The notes below the pieces were generated by a model. It was not told the DNA's origin, ran no database searches, and saw only the letters and a list, made by a program, of their open reading frames with translations. Positions 44,801 through 50,678 of a stretch of 64,000 nt of DNA are shown here, one piece after another. This DNA comes from Sepioteuthis lessoniana (taxonomy: Eukaryota; Mollusca; Cephalopoda; Myopsida; Loliginidae). Both the position numbers and the translations under genes were made by a program. Numbering within the stretch: position 1 is the first letter of the stretch; every line of letters begins with the position of its first letter. The DNA is taken from positions 83,750,131 to 83,814,130 of the forward strand of contig OY757912.1 of NCBI GenBank assembly GCA_963585895.1, given 5' to 3'.

Positions 44801-47800
44801 CTGAACTGTGAGATGAGATGCTGAGCCCACCTGATACTCTTTGAGTGCTACTTGCCAGATTTGCCTCTGGCTTTGAGCACAACCTCCAAATCCATGGTTT
44901 TAGGCCTACCTGATCATAAAGGTTCTTGCAACCTGAACCAAATTTTTTAAATTATCTGGTTACTGTACTGTAATCAACTGTGCTTTCACCTTTCATACAA
45001 CAAATGTTTTTTTTTGTTGTTTCTGCAGCATTATAGCCCTGGGTGGCTTTCAAATCACTCACAAACTGAAGCAATGCACAATGTGTCAGCACACCAACTA
45101 CCATAAAACAATCAACCACAGTAGATACCTTTCACAGCTTGAATTGCCATCCAACTAGCATTTACGAAAATATTATAAAACATTTTACTCACCCTATTAA
45201 GTTCTAAAATCCAGTACATTCTTAATTCAAGTGGAAATACAGACAACTCAGTGTTTTCTCAAAACATTAAAAAAGTTTTACACGAAAACATGATTATTTT
45301 CTTTTATTTCTTGAAGTCTAAGTTAAAAATCTAAACAAAAGTTTTCATCTTGATGGAGTCTTTATGCAAATCAGTCAACTTAGACTGCAATGGCTGGTTA
45401 TTATTGCATTTTCACATGCACAAAAATCAAAGATTTAGATAGGTAGATCATAGATGTAATGACTGATTGATCGATTTTAATAGCATGTCAACCTACCAAG
45501 GATTATTTTATGCATGGAGGTTAACAAATTGTCTTCATATTAACATTTTTTTGTGTAGTTGTTTTAAGGTTTTTTTTTTTTTTTTTTTTAAATGCCTAGT
45601 TATATATCAAATGTTCCTATGTAACAGATCTACTTGACTCATAGATGTGATCCTAACAAGTACTACAGATCTGGATCAAAGTGTACCTGAGAGTAATGGC
45701 AACAAATGGGTACTCCACATTTTCTAGAGCTCCAAAACTGGGGCCCTCACCATTAGTTGCCGTTAAGTGTCATACCTAAGACACTGTTAGATTAGTTGCT
45801 GTTTTAATTTGCAGTAGAAAGAAAATTGTATTTTTTTTCTATATGAGGTGGGTACTAGGGATGAGGTCAAGGAATCAGAGGAGGAGGGTGTCTTGTATTT
45901 TGGAGCACTTGAATGTTATGAGGAGATGAAAAAAAAGTCAATGGGGAGTTCCTGTGGTATAATGGCTGATGTGCTGGACTGTAGCATCATACGAAGCAAA
46001 TTCTAACTCCAGTTGCACTATTGCATTCACTTTTGGCCTAATACTCTTGGGAAAGGTATGAAGCCTCTTATCTTGCCAGCTATGGGTTAAATAGTATCAC
46101 TACTGTTCTTCTACAAGGATAGATTTGGTATTAAATAAATCAAAGGTTGATATGCCAGTAAAAAAAAAAACAACAAAAAAAACCCAAACAAACAAGGAGG
46201 TGCTCATGATATAATGGTTAGTGTTGTAGGAAATAGACAGTGATTTGAGTTCAAATCCTGTATGAGACTTTGCATTTCACATAGTGCTAATACTCTTGGG
46301 AAAGGTACGAATCCACTTATTCTCTCTCCAGCTATAGGTAAATGGGTCATTACACTATCTGGATGTTAACCTTTAACTGTTTGAAAACCACTGTTCTATA
46401 GCAAATACAGTATGTAACATGTACATCGAAAGTAAATAACCTCAGTTGAAATAAACATATTAATCACAAAAATGAAAAAAATATTTTGTAACCCTTACCG
46501 GTTTCATTAATGACTGTTTTGGAACCATTTGTCATCTTGTCAAGTAGTTTGAGAAAGCAAAGTTCTGGTTCTGAAAATAAAAGAAGAATTTTTGAAAAAT
46601 GAATTATATTGTTATGGTTTAAGACTTTTCATTTTACTTCACCCGACTTACAACTTCTTGTTAAAAAGAAACAGGAAAGCTTCCTATTTGTTAGGAATTG
46701 AATTAGTCTCTTGAATTTTACTTATTCAACTGGAAGATATGTATTGATCCTATTGTACAACAGAGATAGAGGCACTATCCTGGACAAGGTTGTTTGCATT
46801 TCACAACATGCTAATACCCTTGGAAAAAAAGGGATGAATCCAACTATTCTCCCTTCAGCTATGGGTAAATAGTACAGCAGACTGGGCTCTTTAACATTGG
46901 TATGGAAACCAGTCTAGAAGAAAAACTCTGAATTTAAACCATTTGTATTCCGTTTAAAGAAAAAAAGTGACCTTATGTCATATCTTGCTTGTGGCGAAGG
47001 GTTGAGTGAATACATTTCACAAGAGACCAAATTTTGTCAGTCTGGTATCTATTCTTGAAGTCTTTACATCCAGTTGCTGCTTAACCTACACTGCTTACTG
47101 TGCATGTGTTGTTATTTATTACAGTGGCAATTGTTTGCCAATAGATAGGAGATTTTGAAAGTTGTTAATTTGGTTTGGTTTATTTGTTTAATGCTATATT
47201 CATGGGTTATCTGATGCCAAAGCTATTTTTATAGAAGAACAGCAGTGATACTATTTAATGAATACCTTTCCCCAAACATATTCTGAAAGTAAGGAGTTTG
47301 AATTCACACTTAGTTGGAAGCTGCTGTTTAGCACTTTACCCATTACGCCATGGAAACTTCCCAAGTTGTTGATTTAAAATGCAGCAATGAAATTTTAAAG
47401 TTGGATACAATAATCAATTATTAGTCCCCTAAGAAATATGAGGAAGTGCAAAAAAACTTCTTGGAATAACCAACAAGGGAATGACCTCAAAGACATGCAA
47501 CACATACAACAAATGAGCAGATCATTCTTCAAATTTCTTTCACACTTAAAAATAAAAAGATGAGTATGGGGTGGTGGGATAGTCTTTTTGGTGAGATAGA
47601 GAATATTTCTGTAACCCTCTTCTAAGTTTAATTTAACATGTTATCTTGTATATTAAAATTATCATTTAGTAACATACTGAAGTTCATTGTTTTGGTGATA
47701 TTTTGCTATTTTCATTGGAGATGTAGCATAATCAGAATGATAATAGATTTATTACTAAAAATGGATCTGCATTAAAGGTGAAAGAAGTGTGATGATTTAT

Positions 47801-50049
47801 ATAAAGTGTATGAATACAAGCATTTTTAAAAAATAATATTTAACAGTATCTATTGATCTTATTCATTTTTGTTTATGTCTTTTAGTATTCCATATTTTTT
47901 TAGCATTAATTTGATGAGGAAAGGAAATATATCATCAAAACTTGGATATTTACTTAAATCCATGAATTTGCTGGAGTCAGTTTGTCAGTTTTCTTTCTAT
48001 ACATACCAATTCTTCACCAAAATGCCTAATGCTAAAAAACATAAATAACAAAGATTGATAAAATTCACCAATACATTAAAATTAAAAAAAGAAAAAAAAG
48101 TTATTTTGCTGGTTTCTTGTTTCTTTCTCTAATTCTTATTTTTGTTTCTTGAGGAGTTGGGTGGAAGAGTACCTTTTAAGGTATGATCCTGCTGCCTTTA
48201 CAGGGTTTAAATTTTGTATTTCATTTATAGTAAACAAAGACATTTTTCTTCTTTTTAAAAAGAGTGCCAGATGTGAAAGCACTTTCATTCCATTATTGCT
48301 GAGAGAGATATTCAATTGAACAATCAAGACAAAGAGAATAATTGAATATGTTTTATTAAGTTGAAGAAGATATAAAACACTGCATTATTGATAAATTCTT
48401 TTGTTTCTTTTAAGTTGGATGTGTGAAATCTACTAAAGATATTCTTTTGCCTTAATAAACAGACCAGTGTTATGTGACTGAGGAATTATGCTACAGAGTA
48501 TTACTTAGAATTATGTCTTACTCAAGGATTGTTTCTAAAGTATGACCCAAAATACAGCCTTTGTACCTCTTGGTAAGGAGTTACATCTATGCTATTTGGC
48601 ATCCACTGCAACTTAGGCTGATCTTGGTAGCTCAAATTTATTGAGAATCATCAAAATCGGTCATTGCTCACATGAGGCAGAAAATAAATATTAGAATTAA
48701 GGGTGGAGCAGACAACCAAGATATTGGGAAAAATATCAGCAAATCTGTTAGCAGATGCCATGTTATAAAACTAATAACCAGATTGGTCTTTCTAGTTTCA
48801 ATAAAATTATATGCTACTGAACAATTGACAGCACTTTACACGAGTTGTTGGTATTTGTAAATGTAAAAAAGAATTATGTCAGAAATAAACAATTGTATAT
48901 TCAAATTAAATATGTCCAGACCCTGTAGTTTAAAAATTTCAACTTTATCAAGGTATGCCGACAACATAGATTCCCTTGATTCTCTCACCATCTATCCCTT
49001 GATAAATCCTGTAGACGGCATCCAGTGTCTGCACTGAAGTGATGAATGTAAGTTTTTGCTGATGTGTCTATGTACAGGAGAATATTGCTTCTGAGTCCAT
49101 TCTTACTTCTTCAGCAGTACATAACATGTTTTGCTTACCTTACTTGGATAGTTTGTAAGATGGAAGGTAAATAGCCTTACAGCTCCTGTTTTGTAGGGTG
49201 CTGCTTCCAGGATTTGTTCAAAACAGCACACATCCTTTTTGTGTAGTCCCTATGTAGCTCTGTCTCAGTTAGAGTCCAAGTAATGAAACCATACATTAGT
49301 AGTGACACGGCTACAGCTTGGAAGAATTCATGTTTGATTTTATTAGAGAGATCACATTTACATTTTGTCAATAACTATACTTATAACTACTTTTCGAGGG
49401 GGTATTGGTCTAGCTGTAAAAAGAGTGCACAATCCTCCATTTGTAATGAGTCGATTTTTAGGTGATTTCCTGGAAATTTGGGTTCTCAATCTACTCCTGG
49501 TCAGAGGGCTGGAAGGATAGAGACTTTTTAATAATTACTATTTCTAATTATAATTCATTATATTTGACAAGTTATTAATAGACACAGCAATGTTTTAACA
49601 TGTTATTGTTAAAACGCAGAAGAAAAATAGGCAAGACAAATAAATTGGGTATTATCATCTTAATATTATTAACTTTTTTTTCTTAAACACCATTTTTATT
49701 AAATGATATATTTTCACTTAATCCAGGAAAATAAACACTGGGGGGGGGATGTGAAATTAATAAATGATTTAAAAAAAAAAAATAATAAAAAAACATCTTT
49801 TCAAGCTTCTAGTAAAAAAAGGTTTGATGAAATGAGTGAGAATGTTGAGTTTGTTCGCGATAGAAACACGTGGTCATAATATTATGATTGATTAAATAAA
49901 AAAATTGTCAATTACTTACCTTGAAGACCTGGATTTTCATCCTGATTCCGGATTTTTGTAATACGGACTGATTTACCACTTAAAGTTGATTGCACCAATC
50001 TCTGTCTAAAATAATTACTGCCTTCATATTCCAATACGTTTGATGCCAT
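28666..50049 (-). CDS. RCL1: RNA 3'-terminal phosphate cyclase-like protein RCL1, complete
   Basis: Nine minus-strand exons (49920-50049, 46499-46570, 41163-41338, 39461-39535, 39101-39225, 37823-37948, 35188-35347, 30103-30206, 28666-28822) total 1125 nt, or 374 residues plus stop. Human RCL1 is 373 residues. The order follows RCL1 throughout: FRQRLVQSTLSG, NPGL, LLDKMTNGS, GTSILYHPGLL, GGSFDHEC, LRGVTNDQ, RRGPAPEGGGE, TDPGK, SPGFGLTLVAETT, EEIYRGGCVDSTNQS, LTCVGVGYSN. RCL1 has the cyclase fold but no cyclase activity. It partners Bms1 in the nucleolar U3 snoRNP and is needed for early 18S pre-rRNA cleavages. The catalytic His region of true RtcA is replaced by GPLSPYT, as in other RCL1 proteins, so RTCA is rejected. 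All exon junctions keep frame; no breaks seen. Confidence 0.95.
29510..29845 (-). mobile_element. SINE-like family B (copy 4)
   Basis: Minus-strand order: TTGTTTGCACCC, GGACCCTTTCAAGTGTTACC, GGAGTGGACCTAGGAG, CCTCAAAGCTCCACTATTAG, CAGGACACTCGTTGGGGG, GTATTCTACAGCCCC. Confidence 0.75.
30103..30206 (-). CDS. RCL1: RCL1 exon 8
   Basis: 104 bp, acceptor GTATTTTCAG, donor GTAAGT. It encodes GGCVDSTNQSMTTLLMVLG through GPLSPYT. It lacks the nucleophilic His of RtcA-type cyclases, as expected for RCL1. Confidence 0.92.
30400..30920 (-). mobile_element. LINE 3' end with restriction-like endonuclease region (copy 1)
   Basis: The minus strand 30907-30551 is open and encodes DHLISGRQPDFVIINKKKRR, TCIVEYAVLADYTVKLKE, KYLDLARELKKLWNMKV and IPIVVGALGTVTKGL. 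The pattern QPD..(12)..VEYAVLAD..VKLKE and VIGALGTV.KGL is the C-terminal PD-(D/E)XK-like domain found after the RT in R2-type and related site-specific LINEs. It ends near a short (TAT)n patch. 5'-truncated. Confidence 0.7.
30968..31869 (+). mobile_element. Mariner transposon, internally deleted, DD34D type
   Basis: 902 bp between TA duplications (30966-30967, 31870-31871). Inverted ends share CGTGGTGAATTCAATAAG / (complement) CGAGGATCATTAAATAGG and GTTTCCAGA. The plus strand encodes SVFEWHKRFKEGRESVRDDE from the HTH region. After a central deletion it encodes WHFHQDNAPVHNS..PHPPYSPDLAPCDFWLFPK and ends CIATEGDYFEED. The two retained catalytic Asp are 34 residues apart (DD34D); the first is gone with the deleted centre. 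At the deletion point lies a telomere-like stretch (31399-31423). Confidence 0.9.
31399..31423 (+). repeat. Telomere-like TTAGGG-type repeats at a mariner deletion junction
   Basis: Reads GGGTAAGGGTTAGGGCTAGG followed by GTTA: about four TAGGG-type units, one a perfect TTAGGG. The flanks are mariner sequence from either side of a missing central segment. Confidence 0.7.
32218..32256 (-). mobile_element. Common SINE tail fragment
   Basis: AACCTTTGGTGGGTTATTTAA and ATGCCAAATTCC match the shared A/B tail; probably the far end of the family B copy at 32650, separated by T-rich and TA repeats. Confidence 0.5.
32472..32603. repeat. Paired (TA)n microsatellites
   Basis: Two TA tracts (about 32472-32501 and 32572-32602, the second continued by (GT)n) separated by about 70 bp. 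Confidence 0.8.
32650..32995 (-). mobile_element. SINE-like family B (copy 5)
   Basis: Has CATTTGTTTGTGCATGG, ACAGATGGGACCCTAACAG, CACTCTGGGTCAAAG-type, GGTAATGAAGGGGTACTCC and ATATCCAGGACACTC on the minus-orientation order. Confidence 0.75.
32996..33340. other. GC-richer stretch, unclassified
   Basis: Less AT-rich than the flanks, with short open frames on both strands; no family recognised. Possibly an undescribed repeat. Confidence 0.3.
33500..33792 (-). mobile_element. tRNA-derived SINE family G (copy 3)
   Basis: Starts at a (CA)n tract and GACGCAAGGTCAAATTTTAG. Contains TTTACCCATAGCTGGAGGG, ATACCTTTCCCAAGAG and GAAATGCAAACAGC, and ends with the head complement. Confidence 0.7.
33796..34026 (-). 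mobile_element. SINE family A (copy 4)
   Basis: Tail GGTTTGGTTTCTTTCTTTAA, body CTGGAGGGATAAGAATATTC, head complement TTATTACACCACGGGGATTC. Full length and adjacent to the G copy. Confidence 0.85.
34058..34292. repeat. (TA)n tracts and a 40-bp-arm hairpin
   Basis: TA runs at about 34060-34075 and 34170-34190, then an inverted repeat 34196-34292. The left arm is TACATGGTACTGTCTTTGAC; the right arm complement is TACATGGTACTATCTGTGAC; both go on to TTTCATG. The loop is under 25 bp. Confidence 0.7.
34449..34686 (-). mobile_element. SINE family D (copy 4)
   Basis: Has AAAGTTGGCGACTGTAG, TTTACCCTTGATCCATACC, TATAATGCTGATTG and GAGTCTTTGGTATGACTTG; the B-box part of the head is deleted. Confidence 0.75.
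34765..34882 (-). mobile_element. tRNA-Lys-type SINE (copy 2)
   Basis: The complement of the head reads GATAGCTCAGTTGGTAGAGC, then AGCTGGTGTTTTTAATCTG, close to the 5' half of tRNA-Lys(UUU) including the anticodon loop. The body shares GATTGGAAATAATAAT with the copy at 26441. It corresponds to the tRNA-Lys SINEs known from octopus. Confidence 0.7.
35188..35347 (-). CDS. RCL1: RCL1 exon 7
   Basis: 160 bp, acceptor TTATTACAG, donor GTAAGA. It encodes SPGFGLTLVAETTKGAYLSA and ends LLLEEIYR. SPGFGLxLVAETT is close to invariant in the family. Confidence 0.93.
35644..36158 (+). mobile_element. Mariner-derived MITE family C (copy 4)
   Basis: Starts GGGCAAGTCAAAAGTTTTGC and ends GCAAAACTTGACTCACCC, the intact inverted ends. 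It carries a HTH remnant (GTVDHNTVIRCFKKFCLGC) in the plus orientation and a small tandem duplication of GCTTTACAAATG at 35809-35840. Confidence 0.85.
36159..36960. other. RCL1 intron, nothing firm
   Basis: AT-rich, with an (A/C)-rich AAACAAAAACA patch at 36340-36400. Short open frames look like chance. Confidence 0.4.
36966..37012. repeat. (TA)n(CA)n microsatellite
   Basis: About 35 bp of TA followed by CACACACACA. Confidence 0.85.
37013..37372 (-). mobile_element. SINE-like family B (copy 6)
   Basis: Long minus-orientation copy with CATTTGTTTGCACACAAATG, GACCTTAACAGGTACTACC, GAAAGGGTACTCC, AAAGCTCCAAGACTGGAGCC and CCTACAGCC. It abuts SINE A copy 5 head to tail. Confidence 0.8.
37373..37602 (-). 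mobile_element. SINE family A (copy 5)
   Basis: Tail GGTTTGGTTTCTTTGATTAA, body CCCATAGCTAGGGGAATAAG, head complement CGCCATGGGGACTCCTCC. Confidence 0.8.
37823..37948 (-). CDS. RCL1: RCL1 exon 6
   Basis: 126 bp, acceptor TTGCTCAG, donor GTGAGT. It encodes WCVRVAPATVNRLVEAARG, then FLPDIYLHTDHCRGKECGK. It matches SVRVSPQMANRIVDSAR and PDIYIYTDH of human RCL1. Confidence 0.9.
38030..39100. other. RCL1 intron, no recognised element
   Basis: AT-rich with poly(A) tracts (about 38310-38328 and 38789-38810) that may be SINE or retrocopy tails; no body identified. Confidence 0.4.
39101..39225 (-). CDS. RCL1: RCL1 exon 5
   Basis: 125 bp, acceptor GGTAATAG, donor GTATCC. It encodes TTRRGPAPEGGGEIVFTC, then TDPGKVKKIRGIA. 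The glycine-rich RRGxxPxGGGE motif is typical of the cyclase fold. Confidence 0.9.
39461..39535 (-). CDS. RCL1: RCL1 exon 4
   Basis: 75 bp, 25 codons, acceptor TCTTTTCAG, donor GTGGGT. It encodes VDHIRFSSLPVLKTFLGTDE through LELK, aligned with the VLKATALPLLKQFGIDGESFELK stretch of human RCL1. Confidence 0.85.
39536..41162. other. RCL1 intron with simple repeats
   Basis: Contains (AAT)n and (ACC)n near 40378-40435 and several C and A homopolymers. No transposon recognised. Confidence 0.5.
40378..40437. repeat. Trinucleotide repeats (AAT)n and (ACC)n
   Basis: Interrupted AATAATAATAA runs lead directly into CACCACCACCACCACCATCA. Confidence 0.8.
41163..41338 (-). CDS. RCL1: RCL1 exon 3
   Basis: 176 bp, acceptor TCTTCTCTAG, donor GTAAGT. 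It encodes GTSILYHPGLLSGGSFDHEC, then RAIGYYLEPLMCIAPF and LRGVTNDQYDAS, a near-direct match to the RCL1 core. Confidence 0.92.
41690..41880 (+). repeat. Dispersed repeat family H (copy 1) with poly(A)
   Basis: About 150 bp (CATAAAACTAGTAATGTCAA, AACTTTCAAAAAGAACTGAT, CAAGTGCTAAGTGACATT) repeated at 50935-51088, here followed by 27 uninterrupted A. The poly(A) suggests retroposition. Confidence 0.65.
41881..43654. other. RCL1 intron, nothing recognised
   Basis: Holds a 110-codon plus-strand open frame (41954-42286) without recognised similarity. The rest is AT-rich. Confidence 0.4.
43655..43835 (-). mobile_element. SINE-like family B (copy 7)
   Basis: Has ATCTTAGCAGGTACTGCCAC, GACCTAGAAGTAATGGTAAT and CACTCCACAC..TTTACCATCAGATGC. 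Truncated at both sides. Confidence 0.7.
44140..44166. repeat. Poly(A) tract
   Basis: About 22 A in a row; no obvious retrocopy upstream. Confidence 0.7.
44204..44265 (-). mobile_element. SINE family A tail fragment
   Basis: GGTTTGGTTATTGTTTAATG, GCATTATCAACCC and TATTAAATGTC match only the A/B tail. Confidence 0.55.
44717..45194 (-). mobile_element. Mariner-derived MITE family C (copy 5)
   Basis: Ends CGGGTGAATCAAAAGTTTTG and ATAAAACATTTTACTCACCC are inverted repeats. The minus strand reads EANLASSTQRVSGGLSISSH, a clear match to the second HTH helix block of SETMAR-type mariner transposases (EANPxSSTRRVSxELGIS). Confidence 0.88.
45600..45790 (-). mobile_element. SINE-like family B (copy 8)
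   Basis: Has GATCCTAACAAGTACTACAG, CTGAGAGTAATGGCAAC, GGGTACTCCACATTTTC and CTAAGACACTG; preceded by a T tract. Confidence 0.7.
45943..46195 (+). mobile_element. tRNA-derived SINE family A (copy 6), plus strand
   Basis: Head GGGGAGTTCCTGTGGTATAA, then TGGCTGATGTGCTGGACTG: A-box-like TGGTATAATGG. Then GGGAAAGGTATGAAGCC, CAGCTATGGGTTAAATAG, the tail GGTTGATATGCCAG and an A/C-rich end. Full length. Confidence 0.85.
46196..46395 (+). mobile_element. tRNA-derived SINE family G (copy 4), plus strand
   Basis: Head GGTGCTCATGATATAATGG with B-box AGTTCAAATCC. Then CATTTCACATAGTGCTAATA, CTCTTGGGAAAGGTACG and CTCCAGCTATAGGTAAAT. It directly follows SINE A copy 6 in the same orientation. Confidence 0.8.
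46499..46570 (-). CDS. RCL1: RCL1 exon 2
   Basis: 72 bp with acceptor TTATTTTCAG and donor GTAAGG on the minus strand. It encodes EPELCFLKLLDKMTNGS and continues to NET, matching LLDKITNGSRIEINQT of human RCL1. Confidence 0.88.
46755..46950 (+). mobile_element. SINE family G (copy 5)
   Basis: Has TTTGCATTTCACAACATGCT, AATACCCTTGG, CTTCAGCTATGGGTAAATAG, ACTGGGCTCTTTAACA and AAAACTCTGAATTTAAACC. Confidence 0.7.
47167..47363 (-). mobile_element. SINE family A (copy 7)
   Basis: GGTTTGGTTTATTTGTTTAA, AAGAACAGCAGTGATAC and CATTACGCCATGGAAAC; internally shortened. Confidence 0.75.
47370..48900. other. RCL1 intron 1, nothing recognised
   Basis: AT-rich; no conserved frame and no repeat family identified. 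Confidence 0.45.
48930..49380 (-). mobile_element. LINE 3' fragment (RT C-terminal region)
   Basis: The minus strand reads LSNKIKHEFFQAVAVSLLMY, GFITWTLTETELHRDYTKRM and CAVLNKSWKQHPTKQEL. This is the common (K.dFFqaVavSvLlYGctTWTLTk..y...lravLNkSWkqHPTkqqLyG) tail of invertebrate RT elements. It is followed by decayed sequence to about 48930. 5'-truncated. Confidence 0.75.
49920..50049 (-). CDS. RCL1: RCL1 exon 1 (start codon)
   Basis: The start ATG is the complement of 50047-50049. It encodes MASNVLEYEGSNYFRQRL through DENPGLQ. Donor GTAAGT at 49919-49914. The human protein starts MATQAHSLSYAGCNFLRQRL, which supports this start. Confidence 0.92.
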
Positions 50050-50390
50050 GGTGTTGAATTATTTTATGATGCACCATGTGAATCCCGGAAGCGGTGTCGA
50101 GACAAAATAGCATCGCAAGGGAGATAATTCCGCCGCTTCACTTATGTGTATCTGCCACTTAACCGGCTTCGAATACAACGAAGTTTGTTGTCTGACTACA
50201 CGTGGTTTTATTTACTAATGTATTGATATTATTTTAAACTTTAAATTTGAGCATTAATATTATTTTTTACTTACGTATCATAAAGTTCATGTTTTTTTTT
50301 GAAAGATTAAAAAAGAACTAAAAAACAACAAAACAAAGACTCGGAAGTAATTGAATTTGTCAACTTATTTGTATTTATTTTAATAACGAA
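50050..50390. promoter_or_regulatory. Divergent RCL1/METTL4 promoter
   Basis: 341 bp separate the two divergent start codons. A consensus ETS/GABP core CCGGAAG lies at 50085-50091, in the locally GC-richer RCL1-proximal part, and an E-box CACGTG at 50199-50204. No TATA box is well placed for either gene. GABP sites are common in mammalian bidirectional promoters of housekeeping genes. Both 5' UTRs must lie here unless upstream non-coding exons exist. Confidence 0.7.
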
Positions 50391-50678
50391 ATGAGTGTGA
50401 TTTTTGAAAATGAGTGTGGTTGGTTGGTGTGCAGTGTCAAAGCTGTTCAATGTAATTATCAAAATTGTCAAATAGTGGAAGACGGTGGCAAATTCAAAAC
50501 TCAAGAAGAAAAGGACTGTAATAAAAATGGTCATTCATACGGTTTCAAAGACGAACTTTTCAAAATTCATTCTCCTTTTATGATGGATACACAGTTTGAA
50601 AAATTAACTTCTGTCCCAAGAGTCGTCGGAGACGGTGGAGATAGTTATAATAGCTTGGCACAATCAACTTCAAAAAAG
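50391..50678 (+). CDS. METTL4: METTL4 exon 1
   Basis: 288 bp from ATG to donor GTATGT at 50679. The ATG follows AACGAA and is the only start agreeing with the conserved MSV..GWL N-terminus. No upstream in-frame coding is recognised. Confidence 0.85.

Noticed and set aside
28666-50049. RTCA (true RNA 3'-phosphate cyclase)
   Set aside because: Length, the TNGS, HPGLLSGGSFDHEC and GGCVDSTNQS motifs and the missing catalytic His region all fit RCL1.
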